A DNA stretch of 64,000 bases from contig CAZBPM010000019.1 in NCBI GenBank assembly GCA_964493785.1, forward strand, positions 36,392-100,391, read 5' to 3'. Position 1 is the stretch's first letter; each line of letters starts with the position of its first letter. The notes beneath the pieces are model-generated. The model was not told the DNA's origin. It did not search any database and saw nothing but the letters and a program-made list of their open reading frames with translations. This stretch comes from Hyphomicrobium_A sp964493785 (GTDB taxonomy: Bacteria > Pseudomonadota > Alphaproteobacteria > Rhizobiales > Hyphomicrobiaceae). Shown here in pieces: positions 50,587 to 58,955 of this stretch. The position numbers and the translations under genes are program-made.

Positions 50587-51177
50587 TCAGCTTTTCGATG
50601 AAGCGGGCGGCGCGCCCAGGTGGCCCGCATCGGGGGCGGCGGCGGGATGTCCGGCGTGTAGCCTGTCGTCCGGCAGGTCGCCGCGCATGATGGCGATGCG
50701 CTTGATGAGCTCAGAGATGCCCTGCAGGAACAGGATCGCGAAGGCGAGGGGGATGAGAAGCTTCACCGGCCATTGCGGCAGGCCGCCGAAGTTCGACGAC
50801 TGCTCGTTCTGCTCCCAGGACGCGAGGAAGAAGTGCCAGGAGGTGTAGGTGACGATGGCTGCCATCGGCAGCAGGAAGAAGAGGTGCCCGACGATTTCAA
50901 TGGCATTGCGCGCCCAACGGGGAAGACGCTCGTTAAGGATGTCGATGCGGATGTGTTCGTTGATGGCGAGCGTCCAGGGCGCGGCCAGCAGGAACACGGC
51001 TGCGAACAGCCACCACTGCAACTCGAGCCAAGTATTGGAGCTTATGTCGAAAAGCTTGCGGACGACGGCATTGCCGGCGCTGACGACGGCGGCAACGATG
51101 ACCAACCAGGCGACGGACTGACCGAGCAGGCGCGTTCCGGCATCGATCCAGCGGGACGCGGCCAGCAACGCGTGCAT
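50587..51177 (-). CDS. TRAP transporter small permease subunit (DctQ family)
   Basis: This is the four-helix DctQ partner of the large permease. The 196-residue protein has the segments SNTWLELQWWLFAAVFLLAAPWTLAINEHIRIDIL and QWPVKLLIPLAFAILFLQGISELIKRIAIM, which match the family. ATG at 51177 has an excellent ribosome site, GGGAGGG, just upstream. It heads the DctQ-DctM pair and its C-terminal tail is Ala/Pro-rich. Confidence 0.92.
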   Translation of the reverse strand: MHALLAASRWIDAGTRLLGQSVAWLVIVAAVVSAGNAVVRKLFDISSNTWLELQWWLFAAVFLLAAPWTLAINEHIRIDILNERLPRWARNAIEIVGHLFFLLPMAAIVTYTSWHFFLASWEQNEQSSNFGGLPQWPVKLLIPLAFAILFLQGISELIKRIAIMRGDLPDDRLHAGHPAAAPDAGHLGAPPASSKS

Positions 51178-51334
51178 TTTTCCCTCCCGTGGCGCCTCGA
51201 TTCTTTGCCGAGACTGCTTGTCTGCCCGTCGTCTTCCTATATCGGGGGCAGGCCGTGACTTCCAGTACGGCCTCTGACAGTATCCGCGCCCGGCTGGCGC
51301 CAGCCGCCGCCCTGTTCGTCCCTGGAGCCCCTCT

Positions 51335-52876
51335 ATGACCATCTCGAAGCCGCAGGTTCTCGATGAGCTGCGCCGCATCAAAGGTCCCGACCTAAAAGGC
51401 AACATCGTCGATCTTGGGCTCGTTTCGGAAGTCCTGGTGAAGGACGACCGCGTCTATTTCTCGATTACGGTGCCGGCTGCGCAGGCCGAGGAGCTCGAGC
51501 CGCTGCGGAAGGCGGCAGAAACCGTCGTCGCGAAGGTTCCGGGCGTGGCGGGGGTGACTGCGGTGCTGACGGCTGAGGCATCTTCGGCGCGGCCACCGGC
51601 CGGAGCTTCGGCACGACCGCCCGAGAGCGCGCGCGTCGCCCAGGCACGAGCCGAGAGCAATGTCGGGAACGGCGGACATGCGCATGGCCATAGCCATGCC
51701 CCGGCGGCAGCAGCGGCTACAGGCACCGGGCCGAAGCCGATGGCGGAAGTGCCGGGAGTCAAATCAATCATCGCTGTCGGGTCCGGCAAGGGCGGCGTCG
51801 GCAAATCGACGGTCGCCGTCAATCTGGCGCTAGGCTTTGCGGCGGCGGGCAAAAAGGTCGGCATTCTCGACGCAGACATCTACGGGCCGTCGCAGCCCCG
51901 TCTGCTCGGCATCAAGGGGCAGCCGGAAGTGATTTCCGGCAAGACCCTGAAGCCGATGGAGGCTTACGGCCTCAAGGTGATGTCGATGGGCTTCCTCGTC
52001 GACGAGGAGACGCCGGTCATCTGGCGCGGGCCCATGGTGGTTGGGGCGCTCAATCAGATGCTGCGCGACGTCGCGTGGGGCGAGAACGGCGATCTCGACG
52101 TGCTCGTCATCGACATGCCACCCGGTACGGGCGACGTGCAGCTCACCATGGCACAGCAGGTGCCGCTGTCGGGCGCCGTGATCGTATCGACGCCGCAGGA
52201 TCTCGCCCTGATCGACGCGCGCAAGGGCCTCGCCATGTTCCGGAAGGTGGGCGTGCCGGTGCTCGGCATCGTCGAGAACATGAGCACCTTCATTTGTCCC
52301 AAGTGCGGGGAGCGCTCGGACATTTTCGGGCATGGCGGCGCAGAGCAAGAGGCGCAGCGCCTCGGCGTTCCGTTCCTCGGGGCCGTACCGCTCGATCTCG
52401 ATGTGCGACTGCGGTCCGATACCGGCCAGCCGATTACAGCGACCCTGCCGGACAGCCTGCACGCAATGCTGTTCAAGGACATGGCCGTGCGCGCGCTCGG
52501 CGAGCTCGAGACGGCAAAGCGCAACGCCGTGCGACCGCCCAAGCTCGAAATTCTCGACTCCGGCGCCGGCCTCAAGGTGGAATTCGCCTGCGGGTCGAAA
52601 TACGAGTTTGCCGCCGAGATGTTGCGCGTGATGAGCCCGTCGGCCGAGGTTCAGGGGCACTCTGCGGACCAGCGGGTTACGGTCGGCAACAAGCGCAACG
52701 TGAAGATCAAAGAGCTGCGCCCGGTCGGCAATTACGCCATCCGGATTGCTTTCAACGATGGCCATGACACCGGTCTTTACACGTGGACCTATCTCCAGCA
52801 GCTCGGCCGGGAGAAGGAAAAGCGCTGGGGCGCTTACCTCGAAGAGCTAGGCAAGAAGGGGCTCAGCAGGGGCTGA
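51335..52876 (+). CDS. Mrp/NBP35 Fe-S carrier ATPase fused to a DUF971 domain
   Basis: This P-loop ATPase is thought to carry Fe-S clusters to target proteins. The 513-residue protein has an N-terminal MIP18/DUF59 domain (residues 1-95, IVDLGLVSEVLVKDDRVYFSI), a low-complexity linker, the Mrp ATPase with GSGKGGVGKST (about 149-159), MSMGFLVDEETPVIWRGPMV, VIDMPPGTGDVQLT and the CxxC metal site C321-P-K-C324. The last 105 residues (about 402-505) carry a DUF971 domain (RVTVGNKRNVKIKELRPVGNYAIRI, then TGLYTWTYLQQLG). DUF971 genes usually stand beside mrp; here it is in the same protein. It is divergent from the TRAP genes. Confidence 0.93.
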   Translation: MTISKPQVLDELRRIKGPDLKGNIVDLGLVSEVLVKDDRVYFSITVPAAQAEELEPLRKAAETVVAKVPGVAGVTAVLTAEASSARPPAGASARPPESARVAQARAESNVGNGGHAHGHSHAPAAAAATGTGPKPMAEVPGVKSIIAVGSGKGGVGKSTVAVNLALGFAAAGKKVGILDADIYGPSQPRLLGIKGQPEVISGKTLKPMEAYGLKVMSMGFLVDEETPVIWRGPMVVGALNQMLRDVAWGENGDLDVLVIDMPPGTGDVQLTMAQQVPLSGAVIVSTPQDLALIDARKGLAMFRKVGVPVLGIVENMSTFICPKCGERSDIFGHGGAEQEAQRLGVPFLGAVPLDLDVRLRSDTGQPITATLPDSLHAMLFKDMAVRALGELETAKRNAVRPPKLEILDSGAGLKVEFACGSKYEFAAEMLRVMSPSAEVQGHSADQRVTVGNKRNVKIKELRPVGNYAIRIAFNDGHDTGLYTWTYLQQLGREKEKRWGAYLEELGKKGLSRG

Positions 52877-52935
52877 AGTGGCCTGTGCTGCTACAATTTG
52901 GGTGGGTTGTTGCGCAATCGCCCCATGTTGCCATC

Positions 52936-52964
52936 TTGACTTGACGGCCTTTCTTCTCGATGTT
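52936..52964 (+). promoter_or_regulatory. Promoter of the infC operon
   Basis: A -35 TTGACT (52936-52941) and a -10 GATGTT (52959-52964) have 17-bp spacing. They lie about 100 bp upstream of the infC start, after the mrp gene. Confidence 0.65.
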
Positions 52965-52987
52965 TCGGCCCATTGAATGAGCATTTC

Positions 52988-53018
52988 AGCCGGTTGGCCT
53001 CCAGATGGCCCGCCGGCT
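52988..53018 (+). promoter_or_regulatory. Structured leader hairpin upstream of infC
   Basis: Arms AGCCGG (52988-52993) and CCGGCT (53013-53018) enclose inner GGCC/GGCC arms, followed by TTCAG rather than a long U run. In the transcript this sits about 45 nt before the infC start and could act in regulation. Function inferred. Confidence 0.4.
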
Positions 53019-53061
53019 TTCAGTGCACGATATCCAGAGAAGTCACCGAAGGAGAGACAAC

Positions 53062-53601
53062 ATCCGCCGACCAATGCGAGCCGCGCCCGAGCGCGAGCCA
53101 TCCGGCCCCCGGATCAATGAGGCAATCCGGGCCCGCGAAGTACGACTGATTGACGAAACTGGCGAGAACGTCGGCGTGGTAAGCCACACCGAGGCTTTAG
53201 AACGCGCTGTCAAAGCTGGGCTGGATCTCGTCGAGATATCGCCCGAAGCGGCGCCCCCGGTCTGCAAGATCCTCGACTTCGGCAAATACAAGTATCAGGC
53301 GCAGAAGAAGGCGGCTGAAGCGCGCAAGCATCAGAAGATCGTCGAGATCAAAGAGATCAAGATGCGCCCAGCCATCGATGATCACGACTACGACGTGAAG
53401 ATGCGCGCGATCAAAAGGTTCTTCGAGGAAGGCGACAAGGTGAAGATCACTCTGCGTTTCCGCGGCCGCGAGATGGCGCACCAGCAGCTCGGCATGGAAG
53501 TGTTGCAGCGGGTGAAGGGCGAACTCGAGCCGATCGCCAAGGTGGAATCCGAGCCGCGTCTGGAAGGCCGTCAGATGGTGATGGTGCTGGCGCCGAAGTG
53601 A
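53062..53601 (+). CDS. infC: Translation initiation factor IF-3 with ATC start
   Basis: It prevents premature 30S-50S joining and proofreads initiation. The 179-residue protein has the IF-3 N-domain (INEAIRAREVRLIDETGENVGVV, APPVCKILDFGKYKYQAQKKAAEARKHQ) and C-domain (VKITLRFRGREMAHQQLGMEVLQRV). I take the start as ATC at 53062, because AAGGAGAG at 53049-53056 lies 5 nt before it and the first residues RRPMRAAP match the N-terminus of alphaproteobacterial IF-3; the ATG at 53074 is 17 nt from that site. infC is known to use rare start codons (ATT in E. coli) for autoregulation. Confidence 0.93.
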   Translation: MRRPMRAAPEREPSGPRINEAIRAREVRLIDETGENVGVVSHTEALERAVKAGLDLVEISPEAAPPVCKILDFGKYKYQAQKKAAEARKHQKIVEIKEIKMRPAIDDHDYDVKMRAIKRFFEEGDKVKITLRFRGREMAHQQLGMEVLQRVKGELEPIAKVESEPRLEGRQMVMVLAPK

Positions 53602-53641
53602 TCGTTACAGCAGGCGCCCGGTCCCACGTGCGGTGGGTGCA

Positions 53642-53968
53642 ATGGTGTTCGCTTTAATCGTTCGACGCGGTCGCTGGCGCTTGCCGACGGCCGCGTTCGT
53701 GTTTCTGGGAGTAGCCGCGGCTGCGGGCATGGCTCAGGAGGCACCGCTGCGGGTCGTCCCGGTCAAGCCGTCGTCGAATGCGGCGGGCGCTACATCTTCC
53801 CCGGGTATGCCGGCTCCGCTCATCCGGTTCCGCTGCGCGGTGCCGCCGGGCGCATCAGGCTGCCGGGAGCCATTGCCGGCGGGGGGCGGGGCGACAGATT
53901 TGTGCGATTGCGCCCGGGATTTCTGCTTCAGGGATGCTTCAGGCGCCCGTATCTGCGAGAAGTCCTAA
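53642..53968 (+). CDS. Small exported Cys-rich hypothetical protein
   Basis: I do not recognise a family. The 108-residue product (MVFALIVRRGRWRLPTAAFVFLG at the start) has an N-terminal signal-like hydrophobic segment followed by a Pro/Gly-rich linker. The last 45 residues have six cysteines: RCAVPPGASGC, DLCDC, DFCF, ICEKS. The pattern could form a disulfide-bonded knot. ATG at 53642 is used; GTG at 53633 is an alternative. It lies between infC and rpmI, unlike the usual infC-rpmI-rplT order without an insertion. Confidence 0.55.
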   Translation: MVFALIVRRGRWRLPTAAFVFLGVAAAAGMAQEAPLRVVPVKPSSNAAGATSSPGMPAPLIRFRCAVPPGASGCREPLPAGGGATDLCDCARDFCFRDASGARICEKS

Positions 53969-54031
53969 ACCCCCGAGACCGCGAAAAATCGGCTCCCGCA
54001 CCGCTTGCGGTTTATGGGTCACGCCCGTATA

Positions 54032-54106
54032 AGGAGCCCCCAAGTCGCCCGGCGGGGCATGCCGTGGCGGCTTTTATGCTTTGAACAGCCTCAACAGGCG
54101 GCTCCT
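54032..54106 (+). promoter_or_regulatory. Structured leader upstream of rpmI
   Basis: A long-range 7-bp inverted repeat, AGGAGCC (54032-54038) with GGCTCCT (54100-54106), encloses a GC-rich stretch with local GCCC/GGGC arms (54047-54058). L20 autoregulates rpmI-rplT translation through leader structure in other bacteria, so this region is a candidate for that. No experimental or consensus match is claimed. Confidence 0.35.
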
Positions 54107-54187
54107 CCCTTTATTGGGACGTTTCCCTTCGGCCATGCGCCGGAGCGTGAATTAGGGCCGCCCACGAGTAGAGAAAGGACGAGCCAA

Positions 54188-54388
54188 ATGCCCAAGATGA
54201 AGACCAAGAGCGGCGCCAAGAAGCGCTTCAAGATGACGGGCAGCGGCAAGGTCAAGGCCGCCGCAGCAGGCAAGCGTCACGGCATGATCAAGCGGACTTC
54301 GAAGTTCGTTCGCGATGCGCGCGGCACGATGGTGCTGAACGATAGCGATGCGAAGATCGTCAAGAAGTACATGCCCTACGCCCGCTGA
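54188..54388 (+). CDS. rpmI: Ribosomal protein L35
   Basis: This is the 66-residue 50S subunit protein L35. It starts MPKMKTKSGAKKRFKMTGSG, with KGKVKAAAAGKRHGMIKR-like basic segments and ends VKKYMPYAR, all usual. GAAAGGA lies upstream of the ATG. It precedes rplT by 63 bp. Confidence 0.98.
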   Translation: MPKMKTKSGAKKRFKMTGSGKVKAAAAGKRHGMIKRTSKFVRDARGTMVLNDSDAKIVKKYMPYAR

Positions 54389-54451
54389 GCACACTTGCTC
54401 CCGAAGCAAGTTCTCGCTCGCACAAGCAACGTCATCTAACGGAGTTCTCCC

Positions 54452-54829
54452 ATGGCACGCGTCAAGCGCGGTGTAACCGCCCATGCCAAGCACAAGAAAG
54501 TTCTGAAGGCCGCCAAGGGTTACTATGGCCGCCGCAAGAATACGATCCGCGTCGCGAAGCAGGCCGTCGAAAAGGCCCTGCAGTACCAGTTCCGCGATCG
54601 CAAGCGGAAGAAGCGTACGTTCCGCGCACTGTGGATCCAGCGCATCAACGCCGCCGTGCGCGAGCACGGGCTGACCTACGGTCGATTTATCGATGGCCTC
54701 AACAAGGCCGGGATCGAGATCGACCGCAAGGTGCTGGCTGATCTCGCCGTTCACGATGCTGCCGGCTTCAAGTCGCTGACCGAGCAGGCCGCCAAGGCCG
54801 TCGAGAAGGCGGAAAAGGCAGCTGCCTAA
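54452..54829 (+). CDS. rplT: Ribosomal protein L20
   Basis: This is the 125-residue 50S assembly protein L20. It has the family opening MARVKRGVTAHAKHKKVLKAAKGYYGRRKNT and RALWIQRINAAVREHGLTYGRFI. The C-terminal region AKAVEKAEKAAA is lysine/alanine-rich. L20 represses its own operon in other bacteria. Confidence 0.98.
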   Translation: MARVKRGVTAHAKHKKVLKAAKGYYGRRKNTIRVAKQAVEKALQYQFRDRKRKKRTFRALWIQRINAAVREHGLTYGRFIDGLNKAGIEIDRKVLADLAVHDAAGFKSLTEQAAKAVEKAEKAAA

Positions 54830-54851
54830 GCTTTCCGGCTGACCTGCCGAA

Positions 54852-54968
54852 TGTCATGCCGGGGCTCGTCCCCGGCATCCAGCTTTACGCTGGCTCGTAG
54901 GTCGCATCCGGTGTCGTCGGTCGGAACCTGCTGATCCCTGCATCCTTGGCATTGAGCCCGGGATGACA
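54852..54968. repeat. Dispersed palindromic repeat element (REP/MITE-like), copy 1
   Basis: The segment starts TGTCATGCCGGGG and ends GCCCGGGATGACA; these ends are inverted repeats with 11 of 13 matches. Near the left end there is an internal hairpin CCGGGG-CTCGT-CCCCGG. The same hairpin core with GGGGACGAGCCCC occurs at 60372. It lies in the gap between rplT and pheS and interrupts no gene. Confidence 0.6.
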
Positions 54969-54988
54969 CCGGAGAGGATCGTCTTCCC

Positions 54989-56071
54989 ATGACGTCGGTT
55001 GCTGCAGCCTCGGACCTTCAGGCTCTCGAAAAGGAACTGCTCGGCGGCATTGCCGGCGCGGGCGACCTTGCTGCCATCGAGCAGGTGCGCATCGCCGTGC
55101 TCGGTAAGAAGGGCCGCATCGCCGAACTGATGGCGACGCTTGGCAAGCTGCCGCCCGAAGAGCGCAAGACGTTCGGGCAGTCGGTCAATGAGATCAAGTC
55201 GCGGATCAGCGAGGCGCTCGATGCGCGCAAGTCGGCGCTGGACGCCGAGGCGCTGTCGAAGCGGCTCGAAAGCGAGCGTGCCGACGTCACTCTGCCGGTG
55301 CGTGTCGGCGCCGTCGCCGAGGGCCGCATTCATCCAGTAAGCCAGGTCTACGACGAGTGCGTCGAGATCTTCGCCGACATGGGCTTCTCGGTGGCGGAAG
55401 GTCCCGACATCGAGACCGACGACCTCAACTTCACAAAGCTCAACATTCCGCCGGAGCATCCCGCGCGGCAGGAGCACGACACCTTCTATTTGCGTCCCAA
55501 GGCGGACGGATCGCGGCTGGTTCTGCGCACGCATACGAGCCCGGTGCAGATCCGCACGATGCTTTCAGCAAAGCCGCCGATCCGCATCATCGCACCAGGG
55601 CGCGTATATCGAAGCGACAGCGACCAGACGCATACGCCGATGTTCCACCAGATCGAGGGCCTCGTCATCGACGAGAGCACGCACATGGGGCATCTCAAGT
55701 GGGTGCTGGAAGAATTCTGCAAGGCGTTCTTCGAAGTGGACGAAGTGAAGATGCGTTTCCGCGCCTCGCACTTCCCGTTCACCGAGCCGTCGATGGAAGT
55801 CGATATCGGCGCCGAGGCGATTGGCAAGCCGGGCCAGTGGCTGGAAATCCTCGGCTGCGGGATGGTGCATCCGAATGTGCTGCGCAACTGCGGGCTCGAT
55901 CCGGAGAAGTACCAGGGCTTCGCCTTCGGCATGGGTCTCGATCGCATCGCGATGCTGAAGTACGGCATCCCCGATTTGCGATCGATGTTCGCGGCCGATC
56001 TGCGCTGGTTGCGCCACTACGGCTTCTCGATGCTCGACGTGCCGACGACGTCGGGCGGGCTGTCGGGCTAA
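54989..56071 (+). CDS. pheS: Phenylalanyl-tRNA synthetase alpha subunit
   Basis: It charges tRNA-Phe with PheT as an (alpha-beta)2 enzyme. The 360-residue protein has the N-terminal coiled coil, then class II motif 1/2 regions HPVSQVYDECVEIFADMGF, DTFYLRPKADGSRLVLRTHTSPVQIRTML, YRSDSDQTHTPMFHQIEGL and motif 3 FAFGMGLDRIAMLKYGIPDLR. It lies after the repeat element and 70 bp before pheT. Confidence 0.98.
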   Translation: MTSVAAASDLQALEKELLGGIAGAGDLAAIEQVRIAVLGKKGRIAELMATLGKLPPEERKTFGQSVNEIKSRISEALDARKSALDAEALSKRLESERADVTLPVRVGAVAEGRIHPVSQVYDECVEIFADMGFSVAEGPDIETDDLNFTKLNIPPEHPARQEHDTFYLRPKADGSRLVLRTHTSPVQIRTMLSAKPPIRIIAPGRVYRSDSDQTHTPMFHQIEGLVIDESTHMGHLKWVLEEFCKAFFEVDEVKMRFRASHFPFTEPSMEVDIGAEAIGKPGQWLEILGCGMVHPNVLRNCGLDPEKYQGFAFGMGLDRIAMLKYGIPDLRSMFAADLRWLRHYGFSMLDVPTTSGGLSG

Positions 56072-56141
56072 GGCTGGGTTCGCAATATGAACCCCTCGCC
56101 ACCAGGGGGAGGGGAGTTACGGCCCACGGAGGGCTGACGCC

Positions 56142-58574
56142 ATGAAATTCACGCTGAGCTGGCTCAAGGATCACCTGAAGACCAAGGCGGCGGTCGACGA
56201 GATCGCGACCAAGCTGTCGGCGATCGGGCTCGAGGTCGAGAGCGTCGACAATCCGGCCGAGAACCTTGGCGCATTTCGAGTCGCGCGTATCGTGGAAGCA
56301 GGCAAGCATCCCAACGCCGACAAGCTGCAGGTCATCCAGGTCGAAGTTGAAAAGGGCGCGCCGCTGCTCGAAGTGGTGTGCGGCGCCCCCAACGCGCGTG
56401 CTGGAATGCTCGGCGTGTTCGCTCCACTCGGCACCTTCATTCCAGGCTCCAAGATCACCTTGGAGAAGAAGCCGGTGCGCGGCGTCGTGTCGAACGGCAT
56501 GATGTGTTCGGCGGCAGAGCTCGAGCTGTCGTCCGAGGCCGCGGGCATCATCGAGTTGCCTGAGGAGATGGCGGCGCACGTCGGCGAGCGTTACGTCGAC
56601 GTGATGGGTCTCGCCGACCCCGTATTCGAGGTGAAGCTCACCCCTAACCGTCCCGACTGCACCGGTGTGCGTGGCATTGCGCGCGATCTGGCGGCCGCAG
56701 GGCTCGGCACGCTGAAGCCGGAGAAGGCAATTGCCGGCGTCGAGGGCGCCGATCCATCGCCCATCAAGGTCAGGCTCGAATTCTCCGCCGAGACGGCCGA
56801 TGCGTGTCCGGTGTTTGCCGCCCACTACATCAAGGGTGTCGTCAACGGACCTTCGCCTGCGTGGCTGCAGAACCGGCTCACCGCCGTAGGACTGCGTCCC
56901 ATCAATGCGCTGGTCGACGTCACCAACTACATTAGTCAGGATCGCGGGCGCCCGCTGCACGTCTACGACGCCGACAAGCTGAAGGGCGACGTCGTCGCGC
57001 GCCTCGGCAAGAAGGGCGAGAAATTCCTCGGGCTAGACGGCAAGGAACACACCGTCGACGAGACCATGTGCGTGATCGCCGACGACAACGGGCCTTTGGG
57101 TCTGGGCGGCATTATCGGTGGCGAAGCCTCCGGCGCGACCGAGGCGACGACCAATGTGCTCGTCGAAAGCGCACTGTTCGATCCGCTGCGTACCGCGGCG
57201 ACCGGGCGCAAAACCGGCCTCGTTACAGATGCGCGTTACCGCTTCGAGCGCGGCGTCGATCCGCAATCGGTGCTCCCCGGGCTCGATCTGGCAACGCAGA
57301 TGATCCACAAACTCTGCGGCGGCAAGCCCACCCATACGGCGATCACCGGACAGGTGCCGGATACGCGTCGCAGCATTTCGTTCGACGTTGGGTTGGTCGC
57401 GAAGCTGGCCGGCCTGACGCTGCCGGCGAAGGACATCAGGGCAATACTCGAAGCTCTGGGTTGCGAAGTCATCGGCAAGGGCGATGTCCTCACGGTCACG
57501 ACGCCGTCGTGGCGGCCGGATCTGCATGGCAGCGCCGATCTCGTCGAGGAGGTCGTGCGTATAGCCGGCATCGATCGCGTGCCGGCAACGCCGCTGCCGC
57601 GTCCGGCCGGTGTTGCTCGTCCAGTGCTCACCGAGCGGCAGAAGCGAGCGCGGCGTGCGCGGCGCACGCTGGCGGCACGCGGGATCGTCGAGGCGATCAC
57701 CTGGTCGTTCATCCCCGATGGCGAGGCTAAGGCGTTCGGCGGCGGCGATGACGCGCTGCAGCTTGCCAATCCGATCTCGGTCGAGATGTCTTCCATGCGG
57801 CCGGGTCTGTTGCCGGGCCTGCTGACGGCGCTGAAGCGCAACGCGAATCGCGGCTTCGGTGATGCGGCGATGTTCGAGCTGGGTCAGGCGTATCGCGGCG
57901 AAAAGCCGGAGGACCAATATCTATCGGCGTCCGGCGTGCGATCGGGCACGGCGAAGGTCGGTGGCAGTGGCCGGCATTGGGACGGCGCGGCGATGGATGT
58001 CGACCTTTACGATGCGAAGTCCGACGTTGTGGCCGTGCTCACCGCACTCGGGCTCGATATCGGCAAGCCGCAGGTCACGCGCGATGCGCCCGGCTGGTAT
58101 CACCCCGGACGTTCGGGCACGCTGCGGCTCGGCCCGAAGACCGTGCTGGCGCATTTCGGCGAGATTCATCCCGCAACGCTGAAGGCACTCGACATTGAGG
58201 GACCGGTGGCAGCGTTCGAGATCTTCCTCGACGCGATCCCTGCACAGAAGGCGAAGAGCCGGGCGAAGCCGCGACTGGATGCCAACGACCTCATGCCGGT
58301 TCGCCGCGACTTCGCGTTCCTGCTCGACAAGGGCGTAGCGGCGGGCGACGTCGTGCGTGCGGCTGCCGGTGCCGACAAGGCGCTCATCCGCGAGGTATCG
58401 GTGTTCGACGTGTTCGAGGGCGGCGCGCTCGAGAAGGAGGGCAAGAAATCCCTCGCCATCGAGGTGATGCTGCAACCCGTGTCGGAAACGCTGACGGACA
58501 AGGACATCGAGGCGGTGTCGGCGAAGATCGCGGCGGCGGTGAAGGCCGCCACGGGCGGAGAAATCCGCTCCTGA
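56142..58574 (+). CDS. pheT: Phenylalanyl-tRNA synthetase beta subunit
   Basis: This is the 810-residue beta subunit with editing function. It has the EMAP/tRNA-binding domain at the start (MKFTLSWLKDHLKT, VARIVEAGKHPNADKLQVIQV), the B3/B4 editing region (IKGVVNGPSPAWLQNRLTAVGLRPINALVDVTNY), the B5 domain, and the C-terminal ferredoxin-fold anticodon domain (FPRRDFAFLLDKG-like). A T-run (58591-58596) follows the stop but no convincing stem. Confidence 0.98.
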   Translation: MKFTLSWLKDHLKTKAAVDEIATKLSAIGLEVESVDNPAENLGAFRVARIVEAGKHPNADKLQVIQVEVEKGAPLLEVVCGAPNARAGMLGVFAPLGTFIPGSKITLEKKPVRGVVSNGMMCSAAELELSSEAAGIIELPEEMAAHVGERYVDVMGLADPVFEVKLTPNRPDCTGVRGIARDLAAAGLGTLKPEKAIAGVEGADPSPIKVRLEFSAETADACPVFAAHYIKGVVNGPSPAWLQNRLTAVGLRPINALVDVTNYISQDRGRPLHVYDADKLKGDVVARLGKKGEKFLGLDGKEHTVDETMCVIADDNGPLGLGGIIGGEASGATEATTNVLVESALFDPLRTAATGRKTGLVTDARYRFERGVDPQSVLPGLDLATQMIHKLCGGKPTHTAITGQVPDTRRSISFDVGLVAKLAGLTLPAKDIRAILEALGCEVIGKGDVLTVTTPSWRPDLHGSADLVEEVVRIAGIDRVPATPLPRPAGVARPVLTERQKRARRARRTLAARGIVEAITWSFIPDGEAKAFGGGDDALQLANPISVEMSSMRPGLLPGLLTALKRNANRGFGDAAMFELGQAYRGEKPEDQYLSASGVRSGTAKVGGSGRHWDGAAMDVDLYDAKSDVVAVLTALGLDIGKPQVTRDAPGWYHPGRSGTLRLGPKTVLAHFGEIHPATLKALDIEGPVAAFEIFLDAIPAQKAKSRAKPRLDANDLMPVRRDFAFLLDKGVAAGDVVRAAAGADKALIREVSVFDVFEGGALEKEGKKSLAIEVMLQPVSETLTDKDIEAVSAKIAAAVKAATGGEIRS

Positions 58575-58659
58575 CCGCCGCGGCTTAGCGTTTTTTCAGG
58601 AGATTTATAGCTTCGTGGTCGCGGGCATTCCTGCCCGAAAGCACGGGGATCGACGCACC

Positions 58660-58830
58660 ATGATGGACAATCGCAAGTTTCTGATTTTTGGCTTCCTCGT
58701 CTGCGTCGCTGCCGCAATCGCCTATACGTTCGTTTTCGCAGACCTGCCGTTCGTGACGTCGCCGACTTCTCCGGACGGGGCGCCGCTCGAAGTTCCGGCA
58801 CCTGCGACGCCACAGCAGCCCGCGCCATAA
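58660..58830 (+). CDS. Small single-pass membrane protein
   Basis: I do not recognise a family. The 56-residue product (MMDNRKFLIFGFLVCVAAAIAYTFVFAD) is a membrane helix after four charged or polar residues, then a short Pro/Thr-rich outer tail (TSPTSPDGAPLEVPAPATPQQPAP). It lies between pheT and the type II NADH dehydrogenase gene, in the same direction. Small size makes it uncertain. Confidence 0.45.
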   Translation: MMDNRKFLIFGFLVCVAAAIAYTFVFADLPFVTSPTSPDGAPLEVPAPATPQQPAP

Positions 58831-58955
58831 CGTCGGCTCGCTGGCGCGTGTCGGGCGGGCTATTGAACCTATGCATGCCGCTCTAGCGCGTCGCCACCGG
58901 CGAGGTGCTATAAGCGCGTCGGCCCGTAGGTTGGAACCCCAAGAGGAGCCAGGCG

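Noticed and set aside
58575..58600. Intrinsic terminator after pheT
   Set aside because: There is a T6 run at 58591-58596 but no convincing stem before it.
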